64,000 bases of DNA. It comes from Linanthus parryae. Its lineage: Eukaryota; Streptophyta; Magnoliopsida; Ericales; Polemoniaceae. Position 1 is the first letter of the stretch. Each line of letters starts with the position of its first letter. The notes below the pieces were generated by a model that had not been told where the DNA came from, made no database searches, and was given only the letters and a program-made list of their open reading frames with translations. Of this stretch, positions 33,128 through 43,521 are shown in pieces. The translations under genes were made by a program, and so were the position numbers. The stretch covers positions 1,913,501-1,977,500 of the forward strand of contig JALGPY010000035.1 of NCBI GenBank assembly GCA_023055425.1. Reading direction: 5' to 3'.

Positions 33128-33741
33128 TGTACACCCGCAATAGACGATAAGAACACGAAACAAAGCACAGAGAGATTGAGAGAAAATGTAGGGAAAGAGT
33201 AAGCCTTTGCTAATTGCCTGAGAGAGAGACATTTCTTGATGATTAGCAAAAGAGCCGAACTGATAAAGGAACGCAAAAGTTCCTATATATAGGGTCTGCG
33301 GGTGGCAGTTAAGAGGAGTTACGTGGCTGCATATGACGACCATGTGACTGCCTCGCACGCTGCACGATCGACCGGATATATAGGGCACGTTCGCACGATC
33401 TTCCGTATATATAGGGCACGTTCGCACGTGCGGCCGTATATATAGGGCGCATGATCATCAAGTCTCTCAGACAATAAACAAGGGTCGCGCGCGAGCGCAG
33501 CTGCTGCTCCCGCGCGACTTACCTTACTCTAGCCTCCAGGCCACTTGAGCCCTACAACTCCCGTGCGGTTGTATGCGAGGATGACCCTGTCTCACAACCC
33601 CCATATATGTAAATTCGAGCATGAGGATACATATAAGTGCCAATATAGAGACAATACTAGAGTAGTAGCGGAGTACCATCAGACCTCTTCGATGGCTGCC
33701 ACGTGGGTGATGATCGGCCTGCTTGGAATGTACTATCTACG
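33128..33741 (-). repeat. 5' LTR of element E
   Basis: 614 bp, partner of 4320-4933. On the plus strand it starts TGTACACCCGCAATAGAC. It contains three 31-bp-spaced TATATATAGGG modules (33374-33459) and two intact G-box/ABRE motifs. Confidence 0.85.
33374..33459. repeat. 31-bp tandem modules with a TATATATAGGG core
   Basis: Units begin at about 33374, 33405 and 33436. The first two share TATATATAGGGCACGTTCGC; the third diverges after TATATATAGGGC. The spacing is close to three DNA helical turns. Confidence 0.8.
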
Positions 33742-33824
33742 ACCTTCTTATCCAGTAATCAAAAATTTATATGAACTTGGTTCAAATAGCCATAATGTAA
33801 TAGCCCTAATGTATATGTACTTAT
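33742..33824. other. Short sequence between E and D
   Basis: 83 bp of AT-rich sequence with no recognisable feature; probably part of the older DNA that continues at 42330. It ends in CTTAT, the left TSD of element D (33820-33824). Confidence 0.6.
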
Positions 33825-35258
33825 TGTTGGAATAGATGCCCTAGAGGCAATCTAGTTTAGTATGAATTAATTTGAATTTATTTGTGGCTAGAAATTCATT
33901 TATTATTTATTGGATATTTAATATAATGAAGTCCTTAGATTTACAATCGTGTTGTTTATCTTAAATATCCCTAGTCGAGTATAATGATTAGTGGGACAAT
34001 CATCTATAGACTAGTATGGGGTTGGATTGATATGGAGATATCATGATCCAACACATGGGTGTGCATTAAGGGTAATGACGCACTGGATTGACCCATCTCC
34101 GAGAAGGCTACATACACGTTATGTTGAGTCACAAGCGCTTCTCGCGGTGCAAAGGTATTGTCATCCTTAGACTTGAAGTCACTAGATATTCTAGTTGTGG
34201 ATTATTGTGATTTTGGTAGCGTTAAACGCTACACCGTAAATGGGTAGTTATAAAGGCGTGTACTGGATACAATAAGAAGCAAGCTTAGAGATCGTAGTGG
34301 ACGTAGATAGAATTTTTCCCTCCCACATAACGTGAGCATATATCCTAGGCCACTTGAGGGATAGTGCTTATAGAATGTCTGGCCAGACTCAAATAAATCA
34401 ATATGGGATATTGATGTTATTTGCACGAATAAGGCTAATTCCATGGATCGAGAAACTGTGGATTGGATATACGAGTGTGACTTGTATGTCTCGTGTCCAA
34501 TCCGGATATAGAGACAAAGGGATGAGACAATTACTTGTACAAAGGTTGTCAAGACGACTATTCTATCAGTTGGCTAGAATGGATGTTTTGCTAGAAACCG
34601 CTCCATATTAGCAAATAGTTGCTACCAACTAGGTAGAACCTATGGGGTCACAAGCTAGATAGATTTGAACTAGATTTGGGAATTAATTCATTGGATTAAT
34701 TAATTAGAAGGATCACTTTGCAAAACCTTGTAAACTTAGTAGGGACTAATTTGCAAGGAATGGACTAAATTGAATTCTAGTAGGACTAGAATAAGTCCTT
34801 TAGGTAGTTGGCAAGGATTTCTTGGACTATGTAAAGGACCTTCCTTCCTTCCTTCCCACACTTATGCTCATAAATGATCATAACTTGAGTGGGAGAGAAC
34901 AAAAGGAGAGAGAGCAAGTAAGCTAGAGGAGCCGCCGCCCCCTAGCCCGCCGCCCGTCCCCGTCGGCCCCAAAGGAGGCCGAAACCTCCTTTGGTTCGTC
35001 TCGTTTTGCGTGATTCTTCTTCCTCTTCCTCTTTCCGGGCTAGCACCAAGGATTGAAAGATCTAAAAATCAACTCTAGGCGTGGATTAACTATAGAGAAC
35101 GTGACACAATTCGCGTTTGAAGTCATCAAAGGAGAACCCTAAGGTGTGTTATTGATTTCTTCCTTTACCATCGTTATGTCTCTTGACTTGTGATCCTTGG
35201 AGGATTTTGCATGGTTAATTATTTTTCCGGTTGCACATCCATGAATCAAAAGCCTACA
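33825..35258 (+). repeat. 5' LTR of element D
   Basis: 1434 bp, TGTTGG...CCTACA. Near-identical to 40908-42329 apart from a roughly 10-bp indel near the start and scattered changes. Confidence 0.94.
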
Positions 35259-35259
35259 G

Positions 35260-35271
35260 TGGTATCAGAGC
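35260..35271 (+). promoter_or_regulatory. PBS of element D
   Basis: TGGTATCAGAGC, exact initiator tRNA-Met complement, one base after the LTR. Confidence 0.92.
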
Positions 35272-36946
35272 CACAGTTCGTAGAGCATAAACGTGGTTTA
35301 TGTGTTACATTTTGATAGTTTTACACCTTAAACTGATTGTTTATCGCGTAAAACAAGACAAATCAAGCATGGGATGCAATTTTTCAATAATCTATCATAA
35401 GAAGATCTAATTTTTGCATTGGATGCATGAATTAGTGAGTTTGAGAAATTTTAGGATCTTAGATCTAGGGTTTGGGCATCCTTGGGGAAGAAGGAGTTCT
35501 TCCAAAACAAGGAAATAATCAAACTTGGGCACCAAGCAAGGGAGTTATTTTGGAAACAACTCCCTATAGAGGTTCGCCCCCCCCCTAGAAGGACCGCCCC
35601 TCTTGCTTGCCGCCCAAGTCTTGGCCACCCTAGGGGCCGGGGCAGCCCTAGCCCGCGGCCTAGCCGCGTGGGCTAGGGGCCGGCTGGCCCTAGGGCCTTG
35701 CGGTTTACCTTTTTGGGCCCGGGCAATTTGATTGTTGGACCCATAAACCATTTTAACCCTAGAAATTGTAAAATCAATTAAAATTGACCAAGCGCGTTAA
35801 AATTGGATTTTAATTGTTTATGTGCAAATCGCATGGTGATTGGATATGGCCTTAGGATGTGGTTTGATGTGGATGTTTAATTTTGTGGTTTGGTTTACGG
35901 CCTGCAAGCTGATCAATTAATTGTAATAATTAATTAGGGTTTTATGCCCTGCGAGCCATTTTTTTTCTCAACTTGTGAGATTTATTTTATTTAGTGTAGA
36001 AGTTAGCAAGTGCTAGATAAAGTAGATTGTTTGCCAAGATTGAAGAAAAGAAGCCCAAAGCCAAAAGAAGCCACAAAAGATGGAGCATGGAGCATGGAGT
36101 ATTCCACATGACTATGAAGGATGGACCAAAAGATAAAGACGCATGGAGATGTGTTTGCTTTTAGGGTTCATAGATAATTCCATTGGCTTGGAATTATCTT
36201 AGTCTAGAAAAGGCCATATCCACATCACGTTTCATTTATGTTTTGTGATTGTTTACTTTATTGTCTTATTATTTTGTGGTTGGTGTATGGATGATGCATG
36301 CAATTAGGATAATAAGATAATTAGACAACCCGGATCTATTATTTGGAGTTGTGCCCAAACTCAAATAGATAGATTAGTTGATATTGATCAACAAAACAAT
36401 TAAAATTGAATTTAAAATCCCTCAAAATTCAAATATTGTGTTCTTGCCTTCTCGTTTTTTAAACAATCATTATCATCAGTATTTATCAAGTTCGTGCGTG
36501 CCAAAGCATGGCGACTTGGTTCATAATGATGGAATGCGATGGCACAAGCTAGTAATGTGCAATTGTTTAAATAAGAGGTTGAACAAAACTAGGCTATTAA
36601 TATGATTAAGAAGCCTAGAGGCAATCAATTGGGATTATCCATATGGATGAATAAATAAGGAGTTATTTGCCCAATTGAACCTAGAGTTGCATAAGGGATG
36701 CAATTGGAATTGTTCCTACCTAAAGTAGTCTAATTATGGGTGACTTGCCAAAGCAAGCTCGTAAGGAGATGAAACATGGATCTTGGCCCACTAGAAAATA
36801 TAAGGATATTTTATGCATTAATATCTTGAGACTTATTAATCCGTATAAAAATAGTGGGAGCTATATTGATAAACTAGCCATTATTGAATATAGTCAAAAA
36901 TTCACAAATACTAAAACTTGCGTATTTTCCTTTTGTAGAATTCCAA
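35272..36946 (+). other. Leader of element D
   Basis: About 1.7 kb, non-coding and alignable with the leader of C. It holds a GC-rich structured patch (35570-35710) and a TTTTCCTTTTGTAG tract directly before gag that resembles a 3' splice site. Confidence 0.7.
35646..35697 (+). ncRNA. Leader RNA hairpin and palindrome (element D)
   Basis: CCCTAGC (35646-35652) pairs with GCTAGGG (35672-35678). Inside, CGCGGC (35654-35659) pairs with GCCGCG (35663-35668) around a CTA loop. The palindrome GGCCCTAGGGCC follows at 35686-35697. Same architecture and distance from the PBS (about 390 nt) as in C. Confidence 0.55.
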
Positions 36947-37880
36947 ATGGCAAACAACTCGTCGAGTTTACAACATTCCCTACGATCTGTCCTTGAGAAG
37001 GACAAGCTCTCTGGAACCAACTTTCTTGATTGGTACAAAAACTTGAGAATTATTCTCAAGCAATAGAAGAAACTGTACGCAATAGAGGAGCATGTTCCAG
37101 AAGGTCCAGAGAACCAAACACCTGCTGCCCTAAAGGCGTATCAAAAGCGTGTTGATGACGCTAATGATGTGGCCTGCCTTATGCTATGCACCATTACTTC
37201 TGAGCTTCAGAAGCAACACGAAAACATGAATGCTGTCGATATGATCCAGCATCTGAAGCAGCTCTTCCAAGAGCAGGCAAGGGTAGAGAGGTATGAGGTC
37301 TCTAAGGCACTGTTCAAGTTTCATCTAACAGAAGGGAACCCGGTGGGACCCCATGTACTCCGTATGATCGGGTACTTGGAGAATCTCGCCCGGATGGGGT
37401 TCCCGGTCGGCCAAGAATTGGCAACCGATCTCGTGTTGCAATCGTTGCCCGAGAGTTATGGACAGTTCATCATGAACTATAACATGAACGAGATCGTGAA
37501 ACCACTGCCAGATTTACTCAATATGTTGAGAACAGCTGAACAGAGCATCAACAAGGGTAAGGGCAAGGCCATTATGATGGTGCAGAAAGGAAAGGGCAAA
37601 AGGTTTGCCTCATCCTCCAAGGGCAAAGTAAATTCAGTTTCCAAGTCTAAGGAACCTGCCCTTAAGCCTGTTGGTGGCATTGCCAAAGGTGTGACTAAAG
37701 GTGAGTGTCACTACTGCAGTCAGCCTGGACACTGGAGGAGGAACTGCCCAAAATATCTGGAGGACAAGAGGCTTGGAATAGTGATTCCACCACCACCAGG
37801 TATTTTTGTTGTAGATGTCAATTTAACTGTCTCTACATCATGGGTATTAGTTACTGGATGTGGATCTCACATTTGTTGAA
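36947..37880 (+). pseudogene. gag and protease start (element D)
   Basis: Start MANNSSSLQHSLRSVLEKDK at 36947. A TAG at 37064 interrupts, and the frame then runs open to 37879. Contains the copia Gag pattern (NMNAVDMIQHLKQLFQEQAR, QSLPESYGQFIMNYNMNE), a Lys/Gly-rich basic stretch, and an intact zinc knuckle CHYCSQPGHWRRNC. The protease site reads WVLVTGCGSHIC, where family members have WVLDTGCGSH: the catalytic Asp is Val. Confidence 0.9.
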
Positions 37881-38975
37881 ATGTGCAGGATCTAAAGAGA
37901 AGTAAAAGAGTGGCTAAAGGGGAGGTAGATCTGTGCGTTGGGAATGGAGAAAAAGTTGCTGCGTTGGCCATAGGCGTGTGCGAGCTATCTCTGCCTTCAG
38001 GATTAGTTTTAGAAATAAATAATTGCTATTTTGTGCCTGCTATGAGCAGAAACATTATTTCTATTTCTTGTTTGGACAAGGATGGTTTTATTATTTCAAT
38101 AAAGAACAATTGTAGTTCCTTTTATTGAAATAATATCTACTATTTTTAGTGCGCAATTATTTAATGGACTGTATGTCCTTGATCTAAGAAATCCTGTCTA
38201 CAACATTAATACCAAGCGGATTAAAATAAATGATTTAAATCCTGCTTATTTAAGGCACTGTCGTTTAAGCCACATAAATGAGAAACGTGTAAGTAGACTC
38301 CATAAGGATGGACTATTAGACTCATTTGAATTTGAATCATATGAGACATGTGAGGCTTTTTTATTGGGAAAAATGACAAAGTCCCCTTCCAATAAGAAAG
38401 GTGAGAAGACTAGTGAGCAATTGGCGCTCATACATACTGATGTGTGTGGGACATTTGCCACGCCTGCCAGGGGTTGTTATGTCTACTTCATTACATTTAC
38501 TGATGACTACAGTAGATATGGATTTGTATACCTTATGAGGGCAAAATCTGAATCCTTTGAAGTGTTCAAAGAATTCAAGAATGAAGTAGAGAATGGCAAA
38601 AGTATCAAGGCTCTACGATCGGATCGTGGAGGAGAATACTTAAGCCAAGAGTTTGACGACTATCTTAGAGAGTGTGGGATCGTGTCCCAACTCACTCCAC
38701 CCGGAACGCCACAATGGAATGGCGTGTTTGAGAGGAGGAATCGAACCCTATTGGATATGGTTCGATATATGATGTGTCAAACTGATCTTCCATTATCATT
38801 TTGGGGCCACGCTCTATTAAGTGCTGCTTTCACCATTAACCGTGTTCCATCTAAATAAGTCATGAAGACACCATATGAGATGTGGAGTGGGAGGCGTCCC
38901 ACACTTTCGTTCATAAGGATTTGGGGATGCCATGTCTATGTAAAACGTTTACAATCAGACAAGCTAGGGCCGAAA
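37881..38975 (+). pseudogene. Integrase (element D)
   Basis: The zinc domain is degenerate: HCRLSHINEKRVSRLHK, then CEAFLLGKM with a Cys-to-Phe change. The catalytic core (38364-38858) has LIHTDVCGTF (Asp), ALRSDRGGEY (Asp) and NGVFERRNRT (Glu). A stop replaces a residue at the end of the core (TAA at about 38856). Upstream frames are broken around 37877 and 38126. Confidence 0.88.
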
Positions 38976-40266
38976 TCGGGTAAGTGTAAATTTGTGGGGG
39001 TACCCTAAGGAAACTAAGGGTTACTACTTCTACAATCCAACCGAGAACAAAGTGTTTGTTGCTAGGACCAGCGTGTTTCTAGAAAGAGAGTTTGTCTCTA
39101 ATGAAGTAAGTGGGAGGACTGTAGAGATTGAAAAGGTTCAAGAAGCACAAATCACTGAACCGATTATGGAACATGAACAGGAACCACAAGCAGTTGTGGA
39201 ACAGCCTGTTCAGGTAACACAAGAGCTTCGTAGATCTAGTAGAGTGCGCCAGGAACCCGAGAGGTGTGGACTTCTCGTCACCGATTCCGGTGACACGATG
39301 CTCATAGATGATGAGCCAACTACCTATGTAGAGGCCATGAAGGGACCAGACTCTCAGAAGTGGCTAGAAGCCATGAGATCCGAGATGGAATCCATGTATA
39401 CCAACAAAGTATGGACCTTGGTGGAACCACCCGAAGGGGCGCGGCCCATAGGGTGCAAGTGGGTCTTCAAGAAGAAAATCTACATGGATGGTAATGTGAT
39501 TACCTATAAGGGCCGATTGGTGGCTAAACGATTCAGACAGATTCATGGTATTGACTATGATGAAACCTTTTCACCATTCGCTATGACCAAATCCATCCAA
39601 ATCCTACTTGCGATTGCAGCATACAACGACTATGAGATTTGGCAGATGGATGTCAAAACAGCATTCCTTTATGGGAATCTCCTCGAGGACGTGTATATGA
39701 TACATCCGGAGGGTTTTGAGTATCCAAAGCAAGACAACAAATTCTGTAAGCTGCAACGATCCATTTATGGATTGAAGCAAGATTCTAGGAGTTGGAATCG
39801 ACGTTTTGAAGAAGTAGTCAAAGAGTTTGGCTTCATCAGGAACGAAGATGAGTCTTGTGTCTACAAGAAGGTTAGTGGGAGCTCTGTAGCTTTTCTGGTC
39901 TTGTATGTGGAAGACATACTACTCATTGGAAACGACGTTCCCATGCTGCAATCTGTTAAAGATTGGCTAGGGAAGTTTTTCTCAATGAAGGACATAGGGG
40001 AAGCAGCCTATATACTCGGTATAAAGATCTATAGAGATAAATCTAAGAGGCTGCTAGGCCTAAGTTAAAGTACATATATTGACAAGGTGTTGAAACGGTT
40101 CAACATGCAAGATTCTAAGAAGGGATTCTTGCCCATGTCACATGGAATCACTCTTTCGAAGAGTGGTTGTCCTTCCAATGAGATTGAGAAGGAACGCATG
40201 AGTAGAATTCCCTATGCCTCGGCCATAGGATCTATCATGTACGCAATGTTATGTACTAGATAAGAT
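38976..40266 (+). pseudogene. Reverse transcriptase (element D)
   Basis: A single long frame, 38992-40068, covers the IN tail (GYYFYNPTENKVFVART), an acidic linker, and RT: WLEAMRSEMESMYTNKVWTL, IYMDGNVITYKGRLVAK, MDVKTAFLYGNLLEDVYM and SIYGLKQDSRSWNRRF. The catalytic box reads YVEDILLIGND, where C has YVDDILLTGN. A TAA at about 40066 ends the frame. Confidence 0.9.
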
Positions 40267-40887
40267 GTGTCATATGCCTTGAGTTTGAAAAAGAGATACC
40301 AATCCAATCCGGGTGAGAGTCACTGGATTGCAGTTAAGAACATCCTAAAGTACTTGAGAAGAACTAAGGATTCTTTCTTGATGTTTGGCGGTGCGGAAGA
40401 GTTGCGTGTAAAGGGTTACACTGATGCAAGCTTTCAAACCGAAATAGATGACTTTAGATCACAGTTGGGATATGTGTTTTGCCTGAATGGAGCAGCGGTG
40501 AGCTGGAAGAGTTCCAAGCAAGAGACGGTGGCTGATTCTACAACAGAGGCTGAGTTAATTGCTACAAATGGCGCAACAAAGGAAGCTGTTTGGATCAGAA
40601 AGTTTGTTTCTGAACTTGGTGTGGTTCCTAGCATTGCGGATCCAGTTGAGTTGTACTGTGACAACAATGGGGCGATCGCGCAATCAAAGGAACCCAGGTC
40701 ACACCAGAAATCCAAGCACGTGCTCAGGAAGTTTCATCTGATTTGAGATATTATAGATAGAGGAGACATTCGGATATGCAAGATTCCTACAGATGAGAAT
40801 CTGTCAGATCCGCTTACTAAGCCACTCACGCAGTGGAAGCATGAAGGGAACACTAGGAGTATGGGCATACGAGATGCGCCAGATTAG
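40267..40887 (+). pseudogene. RNase H, end of pol (element D)
   Basis: The open frame 40267-40746 shows LRVKGYTDASFQTEIDD, AAVSWKSSKQETVADSTTEA, VELYCDNNGAIAQSKEPRSH and KSKHVLRKFHLI. A TGA (in place of Arg) follows, then GDIRICKIPTDENLSDPLTK, ending GIRDAPD-stop at 40887. The catalytic acidic residues appear intact. Confidence 0.9.
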
Positions 40888-40907
40888 CTCTAGTGCAAGT
40901 GGGAGAC

Positions 40908-42329
40908 TGTTGGAATAGATGCCCTAGAGGCAATCTAGTTTATTATGAATTTATTTGGGGCTAGAAATTCATTTATTATTTATTGGATATTTAATATAAT
41001 GAAGTCCTTAGATTTACAATCGTGTTGTTTATCTTAAATATCACTAGTAGAGTATAATGATTAATGGGACAATCATCTATAGACTAGTATGGGGTTGGAT
41101 TGGTATGGAGATATCATGATCCAACACATGGTAGTACATTAAGGGTAATGACGCACTGGATTGACCCATCTCCGAGAAGGCTACATACACGTTATGTTGA
41201 GTCACAAGCGCTTCTCGCGGTGCAAAGGTATTGTCATCCTTAGACTTGAAGTCACTAGATATTCTAGTTGTGGATTATTGTGATTTTGGTAGCGTTAAAC
41301 GCTACACCGTAAATGGGTAGTTATAAAGGCGTGTACTGGATACAATAAGAAGCAAGCTTAGAGATCGTAGTGGACGTAGATAGAATTTGTCCCTCCCACA
41401 TAACGGGAGCATATATCCTAGGCCACTTGAGGGATCGTGCTTATAGAATGTCTGGCCAGACTCAAATAAATCAATATGGGATATTGATGTTATTTGCACG
41501 AATAAGGCTAATTCTATGGATCGAGAAACTGTGGATTGGATATACGAGTGTGACTTGTATGTCTCGTGTCCAATCCGGATATAGAGACAAAGGGATGAGA
41601 CAATTACTTGTACAAAGGTTGTCAAGACGACTATTCTATCAGTTGGCTAGAATGGATGTTTTGCTAGAAACCGCTCCATATTAGCAAATAGTTGCTACCA
41701 ACTAGGTATAACCTATGGGGTCACACGCTAGATAGATTTGAACTAGATTTGGGAATTAATTAATTGGATTAATTAATTAGAAGGATCACTTTGCAAAACC
41801 TTGTAAACTTAGTAGGGACTAATTTGCAAGGAATGGACTAAATTGAATTCTAGTAGGACTAGAATAAGTCCTTTAGGTAGTTGGCAAGGATTTCTTGGAC
41901 TATGTAAAGGACCTTCCTTCCTTCCTTCCCACACTTATGCTCATAAATGATCATAACTTGAGTGGGAGAGAACAAAAGGAGAGAGAGCAAGCAAGCTAGA
42001 GGAGCCGCGCCCCCTAGCCCGCCGCCCGTCCCCGTCGGCCCCAAAGGATGCCGAAACCTCCTTTAGTTCGTCTTGTTTTGCGTGATTCTTCTTCCTCTTC
42101 CTCTTTCCGGGCTAGCACCAAGGATTGAAAGATCTAGAAATCAACTCTAGGCGTGGATCAACTATAGAGAACGTGACACAATTCGCGTATGAAGTCATCA
42201 AAGGAGAACCCTAAGGTGTGTTATTGATTTCTTCATTTACCATTGTTATGTCTCTTGACTTGTGATCCTTGGAGGGTTTGCATGGTTAATTATTGTTTCC
42301 GTTGCGCATCCATGAATCAAAACCCTACA
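40908..42329 (+). repeat. 3' LTR of element D
   Basis: 1422 bp, starting TGTTGGAATAGATGCC after the purine-rich GCAAGTGGGAGAC and ending CCCTACA; TSD CTTAT follows. Confidence 0.94.
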
Positions 42330-42645
42330 CTTATGTGATAAATATTTAGTGTAATATTTAGGTGATTAATCAATCATTCCGAGTTGAGGATATTTTACAA
42401 TCTTACGACATTCGTTTCTTCTCTAAGCCCATAGTTTGACTTTTTGAGTCGTAACTGGTCACTTGACCATGTGATTGGATAGCAAAACGATGTAACTGGT
42501 TCCATAAGTTCTCCACACTCAACGACATAAGCACAAAAAAAATATTGAAGGGAATCCCTAGGCTCCCAAGATTGCATTTGAACTCAAAAAGTAAATCACT
42601 TACAACTACTACAACTACTACTTCCATTGGTGTTGCTTCTTCTGC
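42330..42645. other. Unassigned sequence after element D
   Basis: Begins with the right TSD of D. I see no element or gene; overlapping short minus-strand frames here lack any motif. Confidence 0.4.
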
Positions 42646-42768
42646 TGAAGAAGGTTACATATGAAGAACTCAGTTCAACATTCTCGATTGACCTGAAAGA
42701 AAACGAATTGAAGGCAGAGGAAAATAATGCTGAGGACTCACCACTTCGCAACTATGAGTATAGCAAAG

Positions 42769-43232
42769 CAGGGGCGGACCTATGTTGGGGCAAGGGGGGG
42801 GGGGGCAGTTTCCCCCCCTGAAATTTGAAAATTTCTACTAGTACCCCCAGTTTTATAAATTTTTTATGAGTAATCCGAAAGGAATATAGAATTTTGCCCC
42901 CCCTAAAATTTCAAACTGCCTAGTTGTCGGAGTGGTTAGTTGTTGTATTTGGCAAATCCCATTACATAGGTTCAATTCTCCTCCCTGTCAACTATTTTTT
43001 TTCATTATTTTTTTTTTTGCCAATTTACCATTTACCATTAGAAACACATTGTCTCATATAAAAAAGTACAAATTGTGACTTGTGAGTATTGTGTTCATTA
43101 TTAATTTGATGTTTGTGTGTATAATTGCTTATGAAATATAACAACATTTGAATGTTGACTTTGACTTTTAACTTTGACTTTTGACTTCCCGAATCTTGTC
43201 CCGGCTGGGTTGATTTCCTGGCTCCGCCACTG
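42769..43232. mobile_element. 464-bp hAT-type non-autonomous element (MITE)
   Basis: Terminal sequences CAGGGGCGGACC and GGCTCCGCCACTG are imperfect inverted repeats. They are flanked by an exact 8-bp duplication TAGCAAAG (42761-42768 and 43233-43240); an 8-bp TSD and CAGGGGCGG-type ends are typical of hAT transposons. No transposase is encoded. The interior has G/C homopolymer runs near the left end and a tRNA-like segment. Confidence 0.85.
42921..43002 (+). other. tRNA-like segment with a T run, inside the MITE
   Basis: GTCGGAGTGGTTAGTTG resembles a tRNA D-arm/A box, and AGGTTCAATTC about 40 bp on resembles the B box. A run of T follows (about 42995-43002), as for RNA polymerase III stops. 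The spacing suits a tRNA-derived relic. A functional tRNA is unlikely: the arms do not fold cleanly by eye. Confidence 0.4.
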
Positions 43233-43521
43233 TAGCAAAGCAATTTGATGTCACGGACATAAGAAAGTTCATAGAGGTTCATTGGACAATCATATTGTTG
43301 CAGTCACCTTCTATTTCCTTTGCAATTCGGCTTCTTCTTTTACTACGTGTATCTACATGGGCTGCCGGAAATGCTGATGTTATTACTTATGAATTTAGTG
43401 AATTGTCATATTAGAAAGCAAATCATAAGGGACTGAGATATGCACAGGACAAACATACAAACAAAAACTCTGGTCAATGAAATCAATATTAAAATCAGCT
43501 TGGGACAATGTCTACATTCAT

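Larger units (their letters stand above)
4320..33741 (-). mobile_element. Element E: Tat-lineage Ty3/gypsy element, split by elements C and B
   Basis: Two 614-bp LTRs bound an interior read on the minus strand as gag (33032-32290, continuing 22111-21090), PR, RT, RNase H, a second archaeal-type RNase H, then IN (ending 7882). RT-RNase H before IN is the Ty3/gypsy order. The second RNase H plus an antisense plant-mobile-domain ORF near the 3' LTR are marks of the Tat lineage. Nested C and B with their TSDs account for about 18.9 kb; E itself is about 10.57 kb. All coding parts are broken. No matching TSD is visible (AAAAA left, ACCTT right). Confidence 0.88.
33825..42329 (+). mobile_element. 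Element D: Angela/BARE-type Ty1/copia
   Basis: 8.5 kb, TSD CTTAT at 33820-33824 and 42330-42334. LTR start TGTTGGAATAGATGCCCTAG is the Angela/BARE signature. Full copia gene order is present with fewer breaks than in C. Its LTRs look more alike than those of C, suggesting a later insertion (by eye, not computed). It is dead: stops, a protease-site change and YVED in RT. Confidence 0.92.
42646..43290 (+). pseudogene. Possible host coding fragment, interrupted by a MITE
   Basis: An open stretch before the MITE reads VTYEELSSTFSIDLKENELK, then EDSPLRNYEYSK. After the MITE and its duplicated 8 bp, another frame reads QFDVTDIRKFIEVHW. The two join with a 1-base shift. Composition looks protein-like and unlike the elements around it. 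A possible 3' splice site (ttgttgcag) lies at about 43302. I do not recognise the product; it could be chance. Confidence 0.25.

Noticed and set aside
32203..33150. Plus-strand frames around the gag of E
   Set aside because: Shadows of the minus-strand gag, partly caused by the 18-bp repeat.
33742..33746. ACCTT as a TSD of E
   Set aside because: The left side has AAAAA at the LTR border; ACCTA at 4296-4300 is near but not adjacent and not identical.
42921..42995. Functional tRNA gene
   Set aside because: A/B boxes are suggestive, but acceptor and T stems do not pair well by eye.
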